Shown in pieces: positions 33,048-42,523 of a DNA stretch of 64,000 nt. The stretch is taken from IMG/VR virus record IMGVR_UViG_3300027754_000034, positions 186,001 through 250,000 of that record. One strand, given 5' to 3'. Made by a program: the position numbers and the translations under genes. The DNA is from a virus. How positions within the stretch are numbered: the first letter of the stretch is position 1; the number at the start of each line of letters is the position of its first letter. The notes beneath the pieces are model-generated. The model had not been told where the DNA came from, did not search any database, and saw only the letters and a list, made by a program, of their open reading frames with translations.

Positions 33048-34840
33048 CTAAGCGCAAGAGTAACTCCTCAAATATTAACAAAAATGGTATGCCTGTAGTG
33101 AAAGTGGAAGATCAGATATCTTCTAAGCAGAAATTAACTAAACTGGAACGCATAGCTCGTCGCGAAATGCGTCAATCCATAAGAGTAGCTGCTTATAGTG
33201 GTGACTATGGAAATATGAACGGTGGTAATATCAAGTCCGGAGATTCTTCTTTTTATTCACCTCAGTTATCCACAGACTTTTTAGAGCTTCCGCAGTCTGA
33301 GAGAGAAAAGCGGGAGTTATTTAGATTTTGGTACAATACCCACCCTATTGTTGGTGCGGCCATAGATTTCCATACCGATGTCCCTATGAGCAAACTTCGT
33401 TTAAGTTTGCCGAAGGGTAAGGATCTAAAAAGAAATAAACAGATTCTTCATTTTTATCAGGAGATGTGTAGCAGAATACAGTTGTTCCAAACTTTATATG
33501 ACACGACACATGAATATTGGTTAAATGGAAATGTTTATTTGTTTTGCGAAGACCACGATCTTACAAATGAAATACCCGATGATCTGTTGTCCGAGGAAGA
33601 ACATGAAGAAGTCGGAGAAATAGATTATGCAGGCAGGACCACCACTAAGGAAACTACTAAGCGGGTTTTAAAACCCGAGGCAGTAAGATCCGATAATATT
33701 AGAGAATTCATCAAAGAGCACTATATGGGATGGCAAAGGATACAGATCCTCCCTCCTGAACAAATAAAATTAGAGGTGTTCCAATATACGAATAAAGCTC
33801 GTATGGAGCTAATCCCTTCTGAAAAGGATCGTTTATTAGTGTTAAGGGCTTCAGAAGGCAGTGACCCTGAATCCAATAAAATAGCTGATGATATTCCAGA
33901 ACAGATTCGAGAAAATCTGTTAAGTGGACAGCCTATTCCTCTAAATACTTCTCCATATGATGACTTCTTATGTTCATCATTTTGTTATCATTTGTCTCAC
34001 AAGAAGGCGGCTTATGATACCAGAGGAATCTCGTTATTGGAACGATGCTTACGTACTCTCATTTATCAGGATAAACTACGCCAGGCCCAGACTAGCATTG
34101 CTTCTAGAGCGATGACGCCTAAACGCATTGTTTGGGCAGATAAAATGTCGGAGCCCGATACTGACTCTTTAAGGGATCAAATAGACCAAGCCATAGTTGA
34201 CCCTGACTTCACCATAGTGACTAACTTTGAAGTACACTGGGATGAAATAGGATCTCGTGATAGATTATTAGACTTAAGCACAGAGTATGAAATCACGAAT
34301 AAAATGCTTTATATAGGTTTGCGTGTAACTGAAAGTATGTTAACTGGAGAGTCCTCCTACTCGGGTGAGAAAATTCATTTAGATGTAATGAATACTATGT
34401 ACTTGTTATACCGGGAAAGAATGTCGGAATTCGTTGAACAATGGTTATTTAAACCGGTAGCCGAGAAAAAAGGATTTTTTGAAGAAGATGAATATGGAAA
34501 CAAAAAGTTACTCTACCCTCAATTACAATTTACACGATTAGCATTGCGGGATAATTCTGAGTTGCAGGATTTCATGTTTAATTTATATCAAAAGGGTTCT
34601 CTCCCCGTATCATTCATATTGGAGCTACTTAATATAGATTCTGATGATGCTTTAGAGCAGTTAAAGAAGGATATGTTTACTCCAAATGATTCTACTTTTA
34701 ACGAATTCTTAAAGGGAGTTTTAACCAGGGCTGGTGAAGAAGCAATAGAAAAGACTGACGCCCTGGATAGGATCATCAAAAATGCTGGATTAAATCGAGT
34801 GGATAAAAAATCAGATAGATTCGGAAAGGAAGAATCATAG
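33044..34840 (+). CDS. Portal protein
   Basis: A 598-residue portal, the twelvefold ring through which DNA enters. Typical signatures: FRFWYNTHPIVGAAIDFHTD near the N-terminus, LYDTTHEYWLNGNVYLFCED, GISLLERCLRTLIYQDKLRQ and LTGESSYSGEKIHLDVMNT (stem and crown region). The acidic and charged C-terminus (KNAGLNRVDKKSDRFGKEES) is usual. Position directly after the terminase supports the call. There is no fusion with a head-morphogenesis domain. Confidence 0.88.
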   Translation: MTKRKSNSSNINKNGMPVVKVEDQISSKQKLTKLERIARREMRQSIRVAAYSGDYGNMNGGNIKSGDSSFYSPQLSTDFLELPQSEREKRELFRFWYNTHPIVGAAIDFHTDVPMSKLRLSLPKGKDLKRNKQILHFYQEMCSRIQLFQTLYDTTHEYWLNGNVYLFCEDHDLTNEIPDDLLSEEEHEEVGEIDYAGRTTTKETTKRVLKPEAVRSDNIREFIKEHYMGWQRIQILPPEQIKLEVFQYTNKARMELIPSEKDRLLVLRASEGSDPESNKIADDIPEQIRENLLSGQPIPLNTSPYDDFLCSSFCYHLSHKKAAYDTRGISLLERCLRTLIYQDKLRQAQTSIASRAMTPKRIVWADKMSEPDTDSLRDQIDQAIVDPDFTIVTNFEVHWDEIGSRDRLLDLSTEYEITNKMLYIGLRVTESMLTGESSYSGEKIHLDVMNTMYLLYRERMSEFVEQWLFKPVAEKKGFFEEDEYGNKKLLYPQLQFTRLALRDNSELQDFMFNLYQKGSLPVSFILELLNIDSDDALEQLKKDMFTPNDSTFNEFLKGVLTRAGEEAIEKTDALDRIIKNAGLNRVDKKSDRFGKEES

Positions 34841-34865
34841 AATTCTTCTGAATAGTATATATGGG

Positions 34866-36638
34866 ATGACCATATACAAAACATCGGATAGTTCCCTCTC
34901 AGGTTATGAGAGGGAAGATAAAGAAGTACGCCGAAATAGTCCCACAGGTCGAAAACCACACAGGAAAAAGAAACATACTACGAGTCGCCGTTCACCACGA
35001 CCTGACCAACGTCGCACAAGGATTCAGGAAAAAGACCCCGATTTAAAGAAGGGTGTGGAGGCAGACCCTGATTTATCATTGAATTATAAGCACTCATCTT
35101 TACGATCGTTTTCAAGAATAGCTTTCCGTATTTCTATAGGGGCTGTCCCCCCAGAAGTGATGTCTCAGTACTTTTCCTCTATTCCCGTTTTAAAAGATTT
35201 CTTAGTAATATTAAAAGGTATTAGTGAGAAGTTAAAAAATGAATACTTAATATTCCTAGAAAGTAAATATGGATTCTCGGGTTTTAAACAGGTTTATGAT
35301 GATGTAAATGATGAACATGGGCCACCGTTAATGGAAATTGGTGATTACCCTGATTCTCAGCGCGAGGAGATTGAAACAATAAACACGGGTGTCTTGAATG
35401 AAGTAAAAAAAGGAAAGTTAGAACAAAAAAAGAAGTATAAGATAACGGATTTTAATAACATAAAAAAACTTTTGAACAAGATATCTAAAGATTATGAATC
35501 TTCTACACCTATTTTTAAAGCAGGTATTAGAGAGACCATAAAAAGTGCCTTAGAGAAAGAGTATGATTATCCAAAGCCATTCATAGATTTTCATATAGCG
35601 AATCCTGACTCGCTGGAAGACCTATCTCAAAATTTGACCAATTTAGAAAACACCGGGCAGATTAGTATTCCTGATGTTTCGGATAAACAAAAGTTATTAG
35701 CATTTCTCGCTTTAGCTTCGCTTCATAAATCATTAGAAGAAAACCCAGTTAATCCGGATTGGACAAAAATGTCAGCTAAAATACAGGAATTAGTAAATAA
35801 TGTAGTCAATGAGTTTGAGTACATGGAGTCTTTAAATATGTTAATGAAACAATATGATGCGAATTCTAAAAGATTAATGGCGGATATTGAAAAAGATATT
35901 GAAGATGATTTAGATGATGATGATGTAGATGTACAGCTCCCCGAAAATTCAGGTTTATTTAGTTTCTTGCAGAACTGGGAAAAAGAGACAGATGACGTTT
36001 TAGAAGGGTTTGATGAATGGATAGGGGAAGTGAAAGATTTTGAATCTGAATTAAATGATATCTCAAAAGAGATCTCTAAAAATAGACCCCATTTTTGGAC
36101 AGAGTTGTCAAAAGCATACTTAAAATACTTTGAGAAAAACCATCCGGAGAAGGTCCCTGCTATTTTAAGGCTGAGCACCGGCTCACAGTCTTCTAATGAC
36201 AAGAGTATTTTGAAAATGCGTAAGACAGCTGAATATCATGGTACTAAAATACAGGGAAACCCAGATGGTGTTACCAACACTGGGTGGAAATCTATAGATA
36301 AAAGGTATATTGGTAGTATTCATCACAAGTCAATTCTTGATACTGCTCGTTCCATGCTTAAGGATGGTCCTTGGTTTGAATATTCTTGGCGTGGTGGTAG
36401 TGTAGATGCTCCTGTGAGAGCTGCTTTAGATATCGCCATAGCTACTGCCGATGAAAGTATATATCAAAGTAAAATAGATGCTCCTACTTATGAGTATTTA
36501 TTAAACAAATTAGCCTCTTGGGAATACGACTTATTTTCTGATACATCATTGAATATGCCTAAATCTCCTAATAAGCGCAAGGCTTCTAACGTCAGTATTT
36601 ACGACGAAATGGTCGAATTCGCTTCATTTATAAAATGA
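34866..36638 (+). CDS. Hypothetical portal-adjacent virion protein
   Basis: A 590-residue protein. The N-terminal ~70 residues are Arg/Lys-rich and disordered (RKPHRKKKHTTSRRSPRPDQ). The centre is helical with an acidic stretch (DIEDDLDDDDVD, ~348). A compact domain near 450-550 carries GNPDGVTNTGWKSIDKRYI and EYSWRGGSVDAPVRAALDIA. The end has a KRKASNVSIYDE tail. Large size and place behind the portal suggest an inner-virion or head-completion protein; no family recognised. Confidence 0.7.
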   Translation: MTIYKTSDSSLSGYEREDKEVRRNSPTGRKPHRKKKHTTSRRSPRPDQRRTRIQEKDPDLKKGVEADPDLSLNYKHSSLRSFSRIAFRISIGAVPPEVMSQYFSSIPVLKDFLVILKGISEKLKNEYLIFLESKYGFSGFKQVYDDVNDEHGPPLMEIGDYPDSQREEIETINTGVLNEVKKGKLEQKKKYKITDFNNIKKLLNKISKDYESSTPIFKAGIRETIKSALEKEYDYPKPFIDFHIANPDSLEDLSQNLTNLENTGQISIPDVSDKQKLLAFLALASLHKSLEENPVNPDWTKMSAKIQELVNNVVNEFEYMESLNMLMKQYDANSKRLMADIEKDIEDDLDDDDVDVQLPENSGLFSFLQNWEKETDDVLEGFDEWIGEVKDFESELNDISKEISKNRPHFWTELSKAYLKYFEKNHPEKVPAILRLSTGSQSSNDKSILKMRKTAEYHGTKIQGNPDGVTNTGWKSIDKRYIGSIHHKSILDTARSMLKDGPWFEYSWRGGSVDAPVRAALDIAIATADESIYQSKIDAPTYEYLLNKLASWEYDLFSDTSLNMPKSPNKRKASNVSIYDEMVEFASFIK

Positions 36639-36925
36639 ATTATAAATATCATTATTCAACGGATTATCTACATAAATTAGTGGACCATGAGTACGTAGGA
36701 CAAGTAGTAAATGATAAAGATAAGAAACCCCTTTCTATCCTAATAGGAGTATTAGGAGCCATAGAAAAGGGTGGAAAAACAGTTGACTCAGATGAGTCTT
36801 CAGTAGGTATTGCTCAACATTATAGCAGGATTCTTCTGTCACCTCGTAATGTGCTGTTGGAAAACAAAGACTTTAAAAAGATTAGTGAATTGATAAAAAA
36901 GTTTAATAATAGTCATAAGAAATGA
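36635..36925 (+). CDS. Hypothetical small protein
   Basis: A 96-residue basic protein overlapping the previous stop (ATGA). It opens with aromatic-rich sequence (NYKYHYSTDYLHKLVD) and ends in Lys/Asn-rich helix. No recognised motif. Confidence 0.65.
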   Translation: MNYKYHYSTDYLHKLVDHEYVGQVVNDKDKKPLSILIGVLGAIEKGGKTVDSDESSVGIAQHYSRILLSPRNVLLENKDFKKISELIKKFNNSHKK

Positions 36926-36932
36926 AATTCTT

Positions 36933-37067
36933 ATGAATGATTTTGTTTGTGAGCATGCTGTCTTTTTATCAACCCCATCATTCGGGCATGCATTAATGGG
37001 AAATTTAGGTATGATTCTCGAATCAAACTATTCATCTCTCACTGAAACTAGTAAGAGATATAACTAG
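36933..37067 (+). CDS. Small ORF filling the gap before the H1-like gene
   Basis: A 44-residue ATG-to-TAG frame occupies most of the 151-base gap: EHAVFLSTPSFGHALMGNLG in the centre and a polar end. It starts seven bases after the previous stop, in keeping with local packing, but the ribosome site is weak. It may be genuine; the stretch would otherwise be leader sequence for the highly expressed-looking gene that follows. Confidence 0.4.
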   Translation: MNDFVCEHAVFLSTPSFGHALMGNLGMILESNYSSLTETSKRYN

Positions 37068-37076
37068 AGGACTAAG

Positions 37077-37379
37077 ATGTCAGTAGACCACAACCAAAGA
37101 ATCGCTGCGGAAATTAAGGAATTAACTCACGTGGCTTATGAGAACCCCGAAGCTCGTGAAGTTCTCTTGCCAATAATTGCAGCTAAGATGAAGATGCTAA
37201 AGAAGCCTAAGGAAGCTCCTAAGAAAGCTCCTAAGAAAGCTTCACCTAAGGAAGCCCCTAAGAAAGTTTCACCCATGGAAGCTCCTAAGAAAGCTCCTAA
37301 GAAAGCTCCCAAGAAAGGTTCACCCAAGAAGAAGCGTAAGGCTTCTGTCGATATCACCCTTTCCGATTCTCGGTGGTGA
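37077..37379 (+). CDS. Histone-H1-like Lys/Pro/Ala repeat protein
   Basis: A 100-residue protein. Residues 1-~40 form a helical domain (RIAAEIKELTHVAYENPEAR). From ~41 to ~88 the sequence is built of APKKAPKK and SPKEAPKK-type repeats, as in the C-terminal tails of eukaryotic H1 and bacterial H1-like proteins, which bind and condense DNA. It ends KRKASVDITLSDSRW. A strong AGAGGA ribosome site precedes ATG. Lying among head genes, it may enter the head with DNA. DNA binding is inferred from composition. Confidence 0.8.
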   Translation: MSVDHNQRIAAEIKELTHVAYENPEAREVLLPIIAAKMKMLKKPKEAPKKAPKKASPKEAPKKVSPMEAPKKAPKKAPKKGSPKKKRKASVDITLSDSRW

Positions 37380-37424
37380 TATTTACATTTTTCATGCTTT
37401 TTTTAAAGCAGTCTGGAGTAAAAA

Positions 37425-37916
37425 ATGATTCCGAAGAGCGTTGCGAACAAAGTATTGAGTAATTTAGATTCAGCGGCTTCTCGCATTGAGTCCCTAGTGA
37501 ATGAGGGAAAAATCGGTGCAAGAGTGGCTTCGACATTAGTGCGTGATTTAGACTCCTTTGCAGACCGTTTCGAGGTGGCTGCATTTGGTAAGGAAAATCT
37601 TAGTCGTCGCATATCTACCCTTATGAAGGGAGATAAGGATGAGGAGCATTACATGAAGTCTTTCGATAATGTGAACGCTCCTTTGAAGGTTCAGGCGGAT
37701 GAGTCTTACATGCATGAGTCTGGTGACTCTGCTCGTTGGGATAGTATTCCAACATTTGATCAAGATAACTCTTCAGCGGTCATGAATCGCCCTGAATATG
37801 CAGTTGTAGACCAGAGTAAATGGTCAAACGACGGAAAAAGCGTCGCCCAACCGTCATTAATATCAGGGCCTCTTAAGAAGCATAAAGCTTCAGGTCCTAA
37901 GACCTGGGCTGACTGA
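37425..37916 (+). CDS. Hypothetical virion-block protein
   Basis: A 163-residue protein with a helical N-terminal half (DSAASRIESLVNEGKIGARV) and a flexible C-terminal half (SARWDSIPTFDQDNSSA), ending KHKASGPKTWAD. It is preceded by a GGAG ribosome site. The N-terminal helix and the KAS tail are shared features of this block. No function recognised. Confidence 0.7.
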   Translation: MIPKSVANKVLSNLDSAASRIESLVNEGKIGARVASTLVRDLDSFADRFEVAAFGKENLSRRISTLMKGDKDEEHYMKSFDNVNAPLKVQADESYMHESGDSARWDSIPTFDQDNSSAVMNRPEYAVVDQSKWSNDGKSVAQPSLISGPLKKHKASGPKTWAD

Positions 37917-37942
37917 TCTTTCGTCATGCTTACAGGTATAAG

Positions 37943-38647
37943 ATGAACACGAGATTCGCCTTCGTAGATGAAGTATTATATTCCAAGGAATTTAATACTG
38001 GTGATTGTGTACGCAAGACTGGACTTCGTGATTTCGTTTTAACTCCGTATGCCGGGCGTGTGCTTTATAGTGATACTGATACCGGGGTGGTAGTTGTTCA
38101 GTGGCCTTGGGGAGCCGAGAACAACTATCCCTCGGAATTGGTAATCGATAAATCGGGTGATTTTGGGACTCCGAACATGGATCAGTCTTATTCTACTTGG
38201 GAATCCACTAGATATAAAGATGATCCCGATACATTAAAGAATGATGTAAAGTGGCGAAAAAGTTTAGCTTCTGATATTTCTGAGGAATTTAGTCGATTAA
38301 CCCTTCCAATATACAAATCTGCTTGTAAGGCTTGGTATCAAGAGTTACCAGAAATGGAAGTTCTGGTAACTCTCTCTAGTATTTATTCACCGAAATATGG
38401 TTTTGAACCAGTACGAAAATCAGTAGATGATGTGTATAGTTCTGGTCGTCGGATCGCTATTTATTGGGGAAGCAGTAATAGAAAGTATAGAGTAACTCAA
38501 TCAGAGATGGTAACTGGGAAGTACAAATGTCCTCGTTGTGGTAATGGTCTAAAGCCTAGAACCTTCAGACATTTAAAAAGATTAATGTCATGTGGAGGAC
38601 CTTCAGGATGTGGTTTTTCAATACATAATAAGGATTTATTAAAATGA
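37943..38647 (+). CDS. Hypothetical protein with SH3-like N-terminus and C-terminal zinc ribbon
   Basis: A 234-residue protein. The first ~75 residues look like a small beta barrel (GDCVRKTGLRDFVLTPYAGR, then GVVVVQWPWGAEN). The C-terminal ~45 residues carry a zinc ribbon (YKCPRCGNGLKPRTF, then SCGGPSGCGF). A middle helical part has no motif. It overlaps the following start (ATGA). Role unknown. Confidence 0.7.
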   Translation: MNTRFAFVDEVLYSKEFNTGDCVRKTGLRDFVLTPYAGRVLYSDTDTGVVVVQWPWGAENNYPSELVIDKSGDFGTPNMDQSYSTWESTRYKDDPDTLKNDVKWRKSLASDISEEFSRLTLPIYKSACKAWYQELPEMEVLVTLSSIYSPKYGFEPVRKSVDDVYSSGRRIAIYWGSSNRKYRVTQSEMVTGKYKCPRCGNGLKPRTFRHLKRLMSCGGPSGCGFSIHNKDLLK

Positions 38648-39696
38648 ATTCAATCTCCAAGATTCTAAAAATTAGTGGCTCTATTTCGAATACTCGCTTT
38701 AATGGCTTGAGATTGTCTGATGACTCGTCTTATTGGGGGACTCAGAAAACAAACGGGTTCTTTTACTCGTCTTTAGGGTATCTTGTAACTGAGGCTAAAG
38801 ACGTACTCATAGATTTAAAAAATAAGATTCGAAAGTTATTGTCTGATTCTAAAAATGCTAGAGAATTTGCTGAATCCTTAGATAAGGAAAAGGGAAAAAA
38901 GATAATCGATTTAGAGTCGATACTTAAGGCTCACAAGTTGTGGGAGGATAAGTTAAAGAAACAAGCTTCTTCTCGCCTAGCCATTTTTGGGCTTAAAAGT
39001 CCATTACAAACAATTCTTGATACAAAAGATGATGCTCTTGATACGCCACCAAGTGTAATCGAGCAGCAGTTTAAGTATAATAAGAAATTTTTTAACTTGG
39101 TTAAAAAGATTCAAGATGAATATGAAGTATTAATACAGAATCCTTCAGAAGATTCAGAAGATAATGCAGAAAAGCTGCTTCGGGATATAGATGAAGCGTT
39201 AGACATGTCATCAGGAATCCTATCTAAAATTTACCATGAACCGTCGTCCAAGGCTGTTCCTAAAAAGCCTCTTCCACCCAAACGGAAGCCTGAATATACA
39301 GAATTAACGGATGAACAATTAGAATTTATAGAGCCGGAGCAGGAATATGCGGAAGTAACTGATGGACAGTTACAATTTGTAAAGGATCCACCTCAAACAA
39401 AGTTTAAAAGTCGTCGTAATATAAATCGTGACAAAAAGGAAGAAGAAAAAGCCATAAAGAATCTTCCTGAAATGCGTTCTTATTTTGCAAGGTTACTGAG
39501 AATGAAACCAGAATCTGCGGCATATAAGAGTTCGCTTAAGAAGTTATTTAGTCTGTTAAAAGATAACTTTGGCGAAGAAGCAGATTTGAATACTGTCTTA
39601 ACGGCATCGTCTCACATATCATCATTAATACGTGATAATCAGAGAGTGAGAAATGATGTAGTGGTTTATTTATCAACTTTATGGGGAACTTTATAA
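38644..39696 (+). CDS. Hypothetical helical virion-block protein
   Basis: A 350-residue, highly charged helical protein: short basic N-terminal helix (ISKILKISGSIS), a KKQASSRLAIFG motif at ~104, an acidic/Pro linker with repeated ELTDEQLEFIEPEQE-like units (~220-240) and a helical C-terminal domain of ~90 residues. Just upstream of the putative prohead protease. Possible substrate of that protease; this is an inference from motif and place. Confidence 0.65.
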   Translation: MNSISKILKISGSISNTRFNGLRLSDDSSYWGTQKTNGFFYSSLGYLVTEAKDVLIDLKNKIRKLLSDSKNAREFAESLDKEKGKKIIDLESILKAHKLWEDKLKKQASSRLAIFGLKSPLQTILDTKDDALDTPPSVIEQQFKYNKKFFNLVKKIQDEYEVLIQNPSEDSEDNAEKLLRDIDEALDMSSGILSKIYHEPSSKAVPKKPLPPKRKPEYTELTDEQLEFIEPEQEYAEVTDGQLQFVKDPPQTKFKSRRNINRDKKEEEKAIKNLPEMRSYFARLLRMKPESAAYKSSLKKLFSLLKDNFGEEADLNTVLTASSHISSLIRDNQRVRNDVVVYLSTLWGTL

Positions 39697-39726
39697 TTTC
39701 TATAAATTTTATAGTTAAGGAATTTT

Positions 39727-41238
39727 ATGCCTCGTAAGCATTATGCAAATGCAATAATTTCTCGACAAAACGTTCCATTTGATGAGTGGATGGACGTATT
39801 GAGAGGACAGAACGAGGGGGCTGTTCCTAAGGATCATATTAATCGGGTAGCAAAAACCGTCTTGCGGAAGTGCGACCCGAATCAGTATTTATTATCCCAT
39901 TCCACTATAGTAGCATCTGTTGATACGATTGAACCCAAGGGAACCAAGACCGGACGGTTAATGAACCGTGGAGTACAGATCGATGTTAGATATCCGGATT
40001 TTAGGATAAAGTCCGGTTGTTTACCGATAATTAACAATAATGGAGACGCTTGGTCTCGTTCATTGTTACTTTCTTCTTATCGTACATTTATAGGTTCTCC
40101 GAATTACTTAGAACATGTCCAGATACCTGAATTATCGAAAGGTTTCATAGTTGATGCTGTGGCCCGTGACTTGGGCGACTCTTGTTATGTCGACATTCTA
40201 GTGGCAACGGACCGAAAGCACGGTCAACTGGTAAATGATATTCTTACCGGGGACATTACTGGAATGTCAATGGGCTGTATTAGTCTATTTACTATATGTA
40301 CTAAGTGTGGAAATGTTGCTTCAGACGATTCTCAGTTATGTCCTTGCATACAATATGAGGGTAAGCATACCGAATTTATTGATGAACAAGGTAATAAACA
40401 GAAAATTGCAGAATTAATTGGGCATGTAATGGTGCCAAACAGTAACCAATTTATTGAAGCAAGTTGGGTGAAGAATCCAGCTTTTACTGGTGCCGTAAGA
40501 AGAAATTTCTTAAATCAAAATATGATTCAAACAGCAGCAAAGATCAATGACGCTGCTGAAGTTTATGAAATCAAGCGATCTATGCCTGATTTAGATGGTA
40601 TGAAGAGAGCTGCTTTTACTTATAGAAAATCGGATGATGACGAGACACAGGATATCGGAGACGGTCAGGAGCCTTCTCAATCACAGAATGGTCCTTCCTC
40701 AGATTCCGAACGACCGGTCAAGAGTGACCAGCTGAATTCTCTTATTGATAAAGTTCAGGAGCAACTCCTGAGCTTAATAATGGAGAATCTCTCTGATCGG
40801 CTAAAACCGAAGCCTGAGGATGTGGGAACCGTAGTTTCTGCTCCAGTAGATCTAACTGCCGGAAACGATAATATCATTCATAGTTCGGCAGATTTCGAGC
40901 GCCATGTAAAGCGCAAATTCGCTAGTTCTACATCATTAGCGGACTGGGCAATTAAAACCCATAAGATTGTTCATGAAGGAGGAGTTAAATCTATAAAAGC
41001 GGCACGTCTAAAACCGCAAGATTTAATAATCCTTTCATGGGTTGTTGATAATGTTAATGGCAGGAGATACGCTTCTGACCTTTATCAATTGTCAATTAAA
41101 ATTGGGCCTTTGAGCAACTATCCAAACGAGATATCCTTTTTAACAGCGTGTTCTATCAAATTTGGTCGCGATTTAACGGCCAAAGAGGAGAGATTCTTAG
41201 TCTGGAAGGGTAAAATCGCGAGTATTGCGTGCTTTTAG
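39727..41238 (+). CDS. Putative prohead maturation protease with zinc-ribbon insert
   Basis: A 503-residue protein. Residues ~120-185 fit the head-protease core: FIGSPNYLEHVQIPELSKGF, VDAVARDLGDSCYVDILVAT and the Ser-containing GDITGMSMGCIS. A cysteine knuckle follows (CTKCGNVASDDSQLCPC), as in other large-phage proteases, then EASWVKNPAFTGA, the segment that carries the last strand. The C-terminal ~200 residues are a separate, partly acidic region that may act as scaffold. Just upstream of scaffold-, decoration- and capsid-like genes. Catalytic residues are inferred by pattern only. Confidence 0.65.
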   Translation: MPRKHYANAIISRQNVPFDEWMDVLRGQNEGAVPKDHINRVAKTVLRKCDPNQYLLSHSTIVASVDTIEPKGTKTGRLMNRGVQIDVRYPDFRIKSGCLPIINNNGDAWSRSLLLSSYRTFIGSPNYLEHVQIPELSKGFIVDAVARDLGDSCYVDILVATDRKHGQLVNDILTGDITGMSMGCISLFTICTKCGNVASDDSQLCPCIQYEGKHTEFIDEQGNKQKIAELIGHVMVPNSNQFIEASWVKNPAFTGAVRRNFLNQNMIQTAAKINDAAEVYEIKRSMPDLDGMKRAAFTYRKSDDDETQDIGDGQEPSQSQNGPSSDSERPVKSDQLNSLIDKVQEQLLSLIMENLSDRLKPKPEDVGTVVSAPVDLTAGNDNIIHSSADFERHVKRKFASSTSLADWAIKTHKIVHEGGVKSIKAARLKPQDLIILSWVVDNVNGRRYASDLYQLSIKIGPLSNYPNEISFLTACSIKFGRDLTAKEERFLVWKGKIASIACF

Positions 41239-41278
41239 GGCCTTGATAAGTTATTGATTAACAGGAGACAGATTTAAT

Positions 41279-42514
41279 ATGCGTACACGTACCACCTGGC
41301 AGGGCAAGGGAAGCGAAACCGCGCGTCAGGCGACAACGGTCCGCCGTGCGGATATCTATGACATGAACTTTGGAGGACCACGTCCCCAACCTGCTCCGGA
41401 CCAATATATGGCTCCGGATGCAGGTCCAGATAAGTGGGCGGAGACTCCAGCGTCATATGACCGTATTTCTGAAGAGTATGATTCAAAGGGTCATGTTCTT
41501 CGCAACGAAAACGGTATGGCGGAGTTCCGGAAAAATACTTTTGATCGTCCTTCATGGGGTGACGAGAAGAAATATGACAACCGTACAGCTTCAGAACGCA
41601 AGGCAGTTGCCGCTCACAGACTTGCTTCATATTTATTAAAGACAACTGACCGTGGCCTTGTTCGCAAGGTCGCTCTCGGATTCATGTCAATGCCCGATGC
41701 AGCTGTTAGTACAGCTCTTCGTGCAGTTGATCAGATTTCTCCCAAGTCTCTCCCAGATGAATCTCGGTTCAAGCGTGCCTTTGCTTGTACTAAGTTAGCA
41801 GCTGGAATGCTTGGCGATGGTTCTACAGAGGAGTCAGTCGAACGTCTCGCTCGTTCGATCTACGAGGTCGACGACCCTACTCTTCGTTCCATTGTGAAGT
41901 CTGTTGCTATGGCGAAGATCGCCCAGCAGCAAGAGGAAGAGGAAGAGGAAGAGGAAGAGGAAGAGGAAGAGGAAGAGAAAGATGCCTCTTCTATGAAGCC
42001 TGAGCATCCTGCTAAGCAAGCTCAGGAAGAGGAAGAGAAAGATGCCTCTTCTATGAAGCCTGAGCATCCTGCTAAGCAAGCTCAGGAAGAGGAAGAGGAA
42101 GAGGACTCCTGTGGTTCTGATTCCATGATGGGTGGCATGCATGCTCAGGCAGAAGAGGAAGAGGAAGAGGAAGAGGAGGATGAATCCGGCGTCCCAGTTG
42201 ATGTCCAGATTATGCTCGAGCAAATGAAGCTTCCTGCCATGAGCGGTCTTCCTGCCATGTCAGAGTCTCCTGCAGCTCCTGCAGCTCCTGCAGCTCCTGC
42301 AGCTCCTGCAGCTTCGGTTGCAGCTTCTTTAGAGGCTCTTTTTTCTGATGATCCTGAGGTTCAGGCTCACCGCGAAATCATGGCAGCTTCAAACCCTGGC
42401 TTTAAGTCAGGACGAGTTGCCTCGACCAGTGGTGCTAAGAAGCTCGGTAAAGTCCAAGCTTCCGATCAGAAGAACGCAACTTCTTCTTTAGAAGCATTGT
42501 GGGATCGTTCCTGA
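41279..42514 (+). CDS. Acidic low-complexity protein, possible scaffold
   Basis: A 411-residue protein. A folded N-terminal ~205 residues is followed by Glu tracts (up to 16 Glu in a row), two copies of a 20-residue EEEKDASSMKPEHPAKQ-type unit, another Glu tract, a Pro-Ala run (SPAAPAAPAAPAAPA) and a C-terminal KVQASDQ tail. Extreme acidity upstream of the capsid gene is typical of scaffolding or internal head proteins. Codons are visibly GC-richer than upstream genes, suggesting high expression. A terminator follows. Confidence 0.75.
   Translation: MRTRTTWQGKGSETARQATTVRRADIYDMNFGGPRPQPAPDQYMAPDAGPDKWAETPASYDRISEEYDSKGHVLRNENGMAEFRKNTFDRPSWGDEKKYDNRTASERKAVAAHRLASYLLKTTDRGLVRKVALGFMSMPDAAVSTALRAVDQISPKSLPDESRFKRAFACTKLAAGMLGDGSTEESVERLARSIYEVDDPTLRSIVKSVAMAKIAQQQEEEEEEEEEEEEEEEKDASSMKPEHPAKQAQEEEEKDASSMKPEHPAKQAQEEEEEEDSCGSDSMMGGMHAQAEEEEEEEEEDESGVPVDVQIMLEQMKLPAMSGLPAMSESPAAPAAPAAPAAPAASVAASLEALFSDDPEVQAHREIMAASNPGFKSGRVASTSGAKKLGKVQASDQKNATSSLEALWDRS
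41971..42090 (+). repeat. Perfect 60-bp tandem duplication
   Basis: Two adjacent identical 60-base units (41,971-42,030 and 42,031-42,090) sit inside the Glu-rich gene, flanked by GAGGAA simple repeats. Perfect identity implies a recent duplication by slippage or unequal recombination; the copy number may vary among isolates. Confidence 0.9.
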
Positions 42515-42523
42515 AATAAAATT

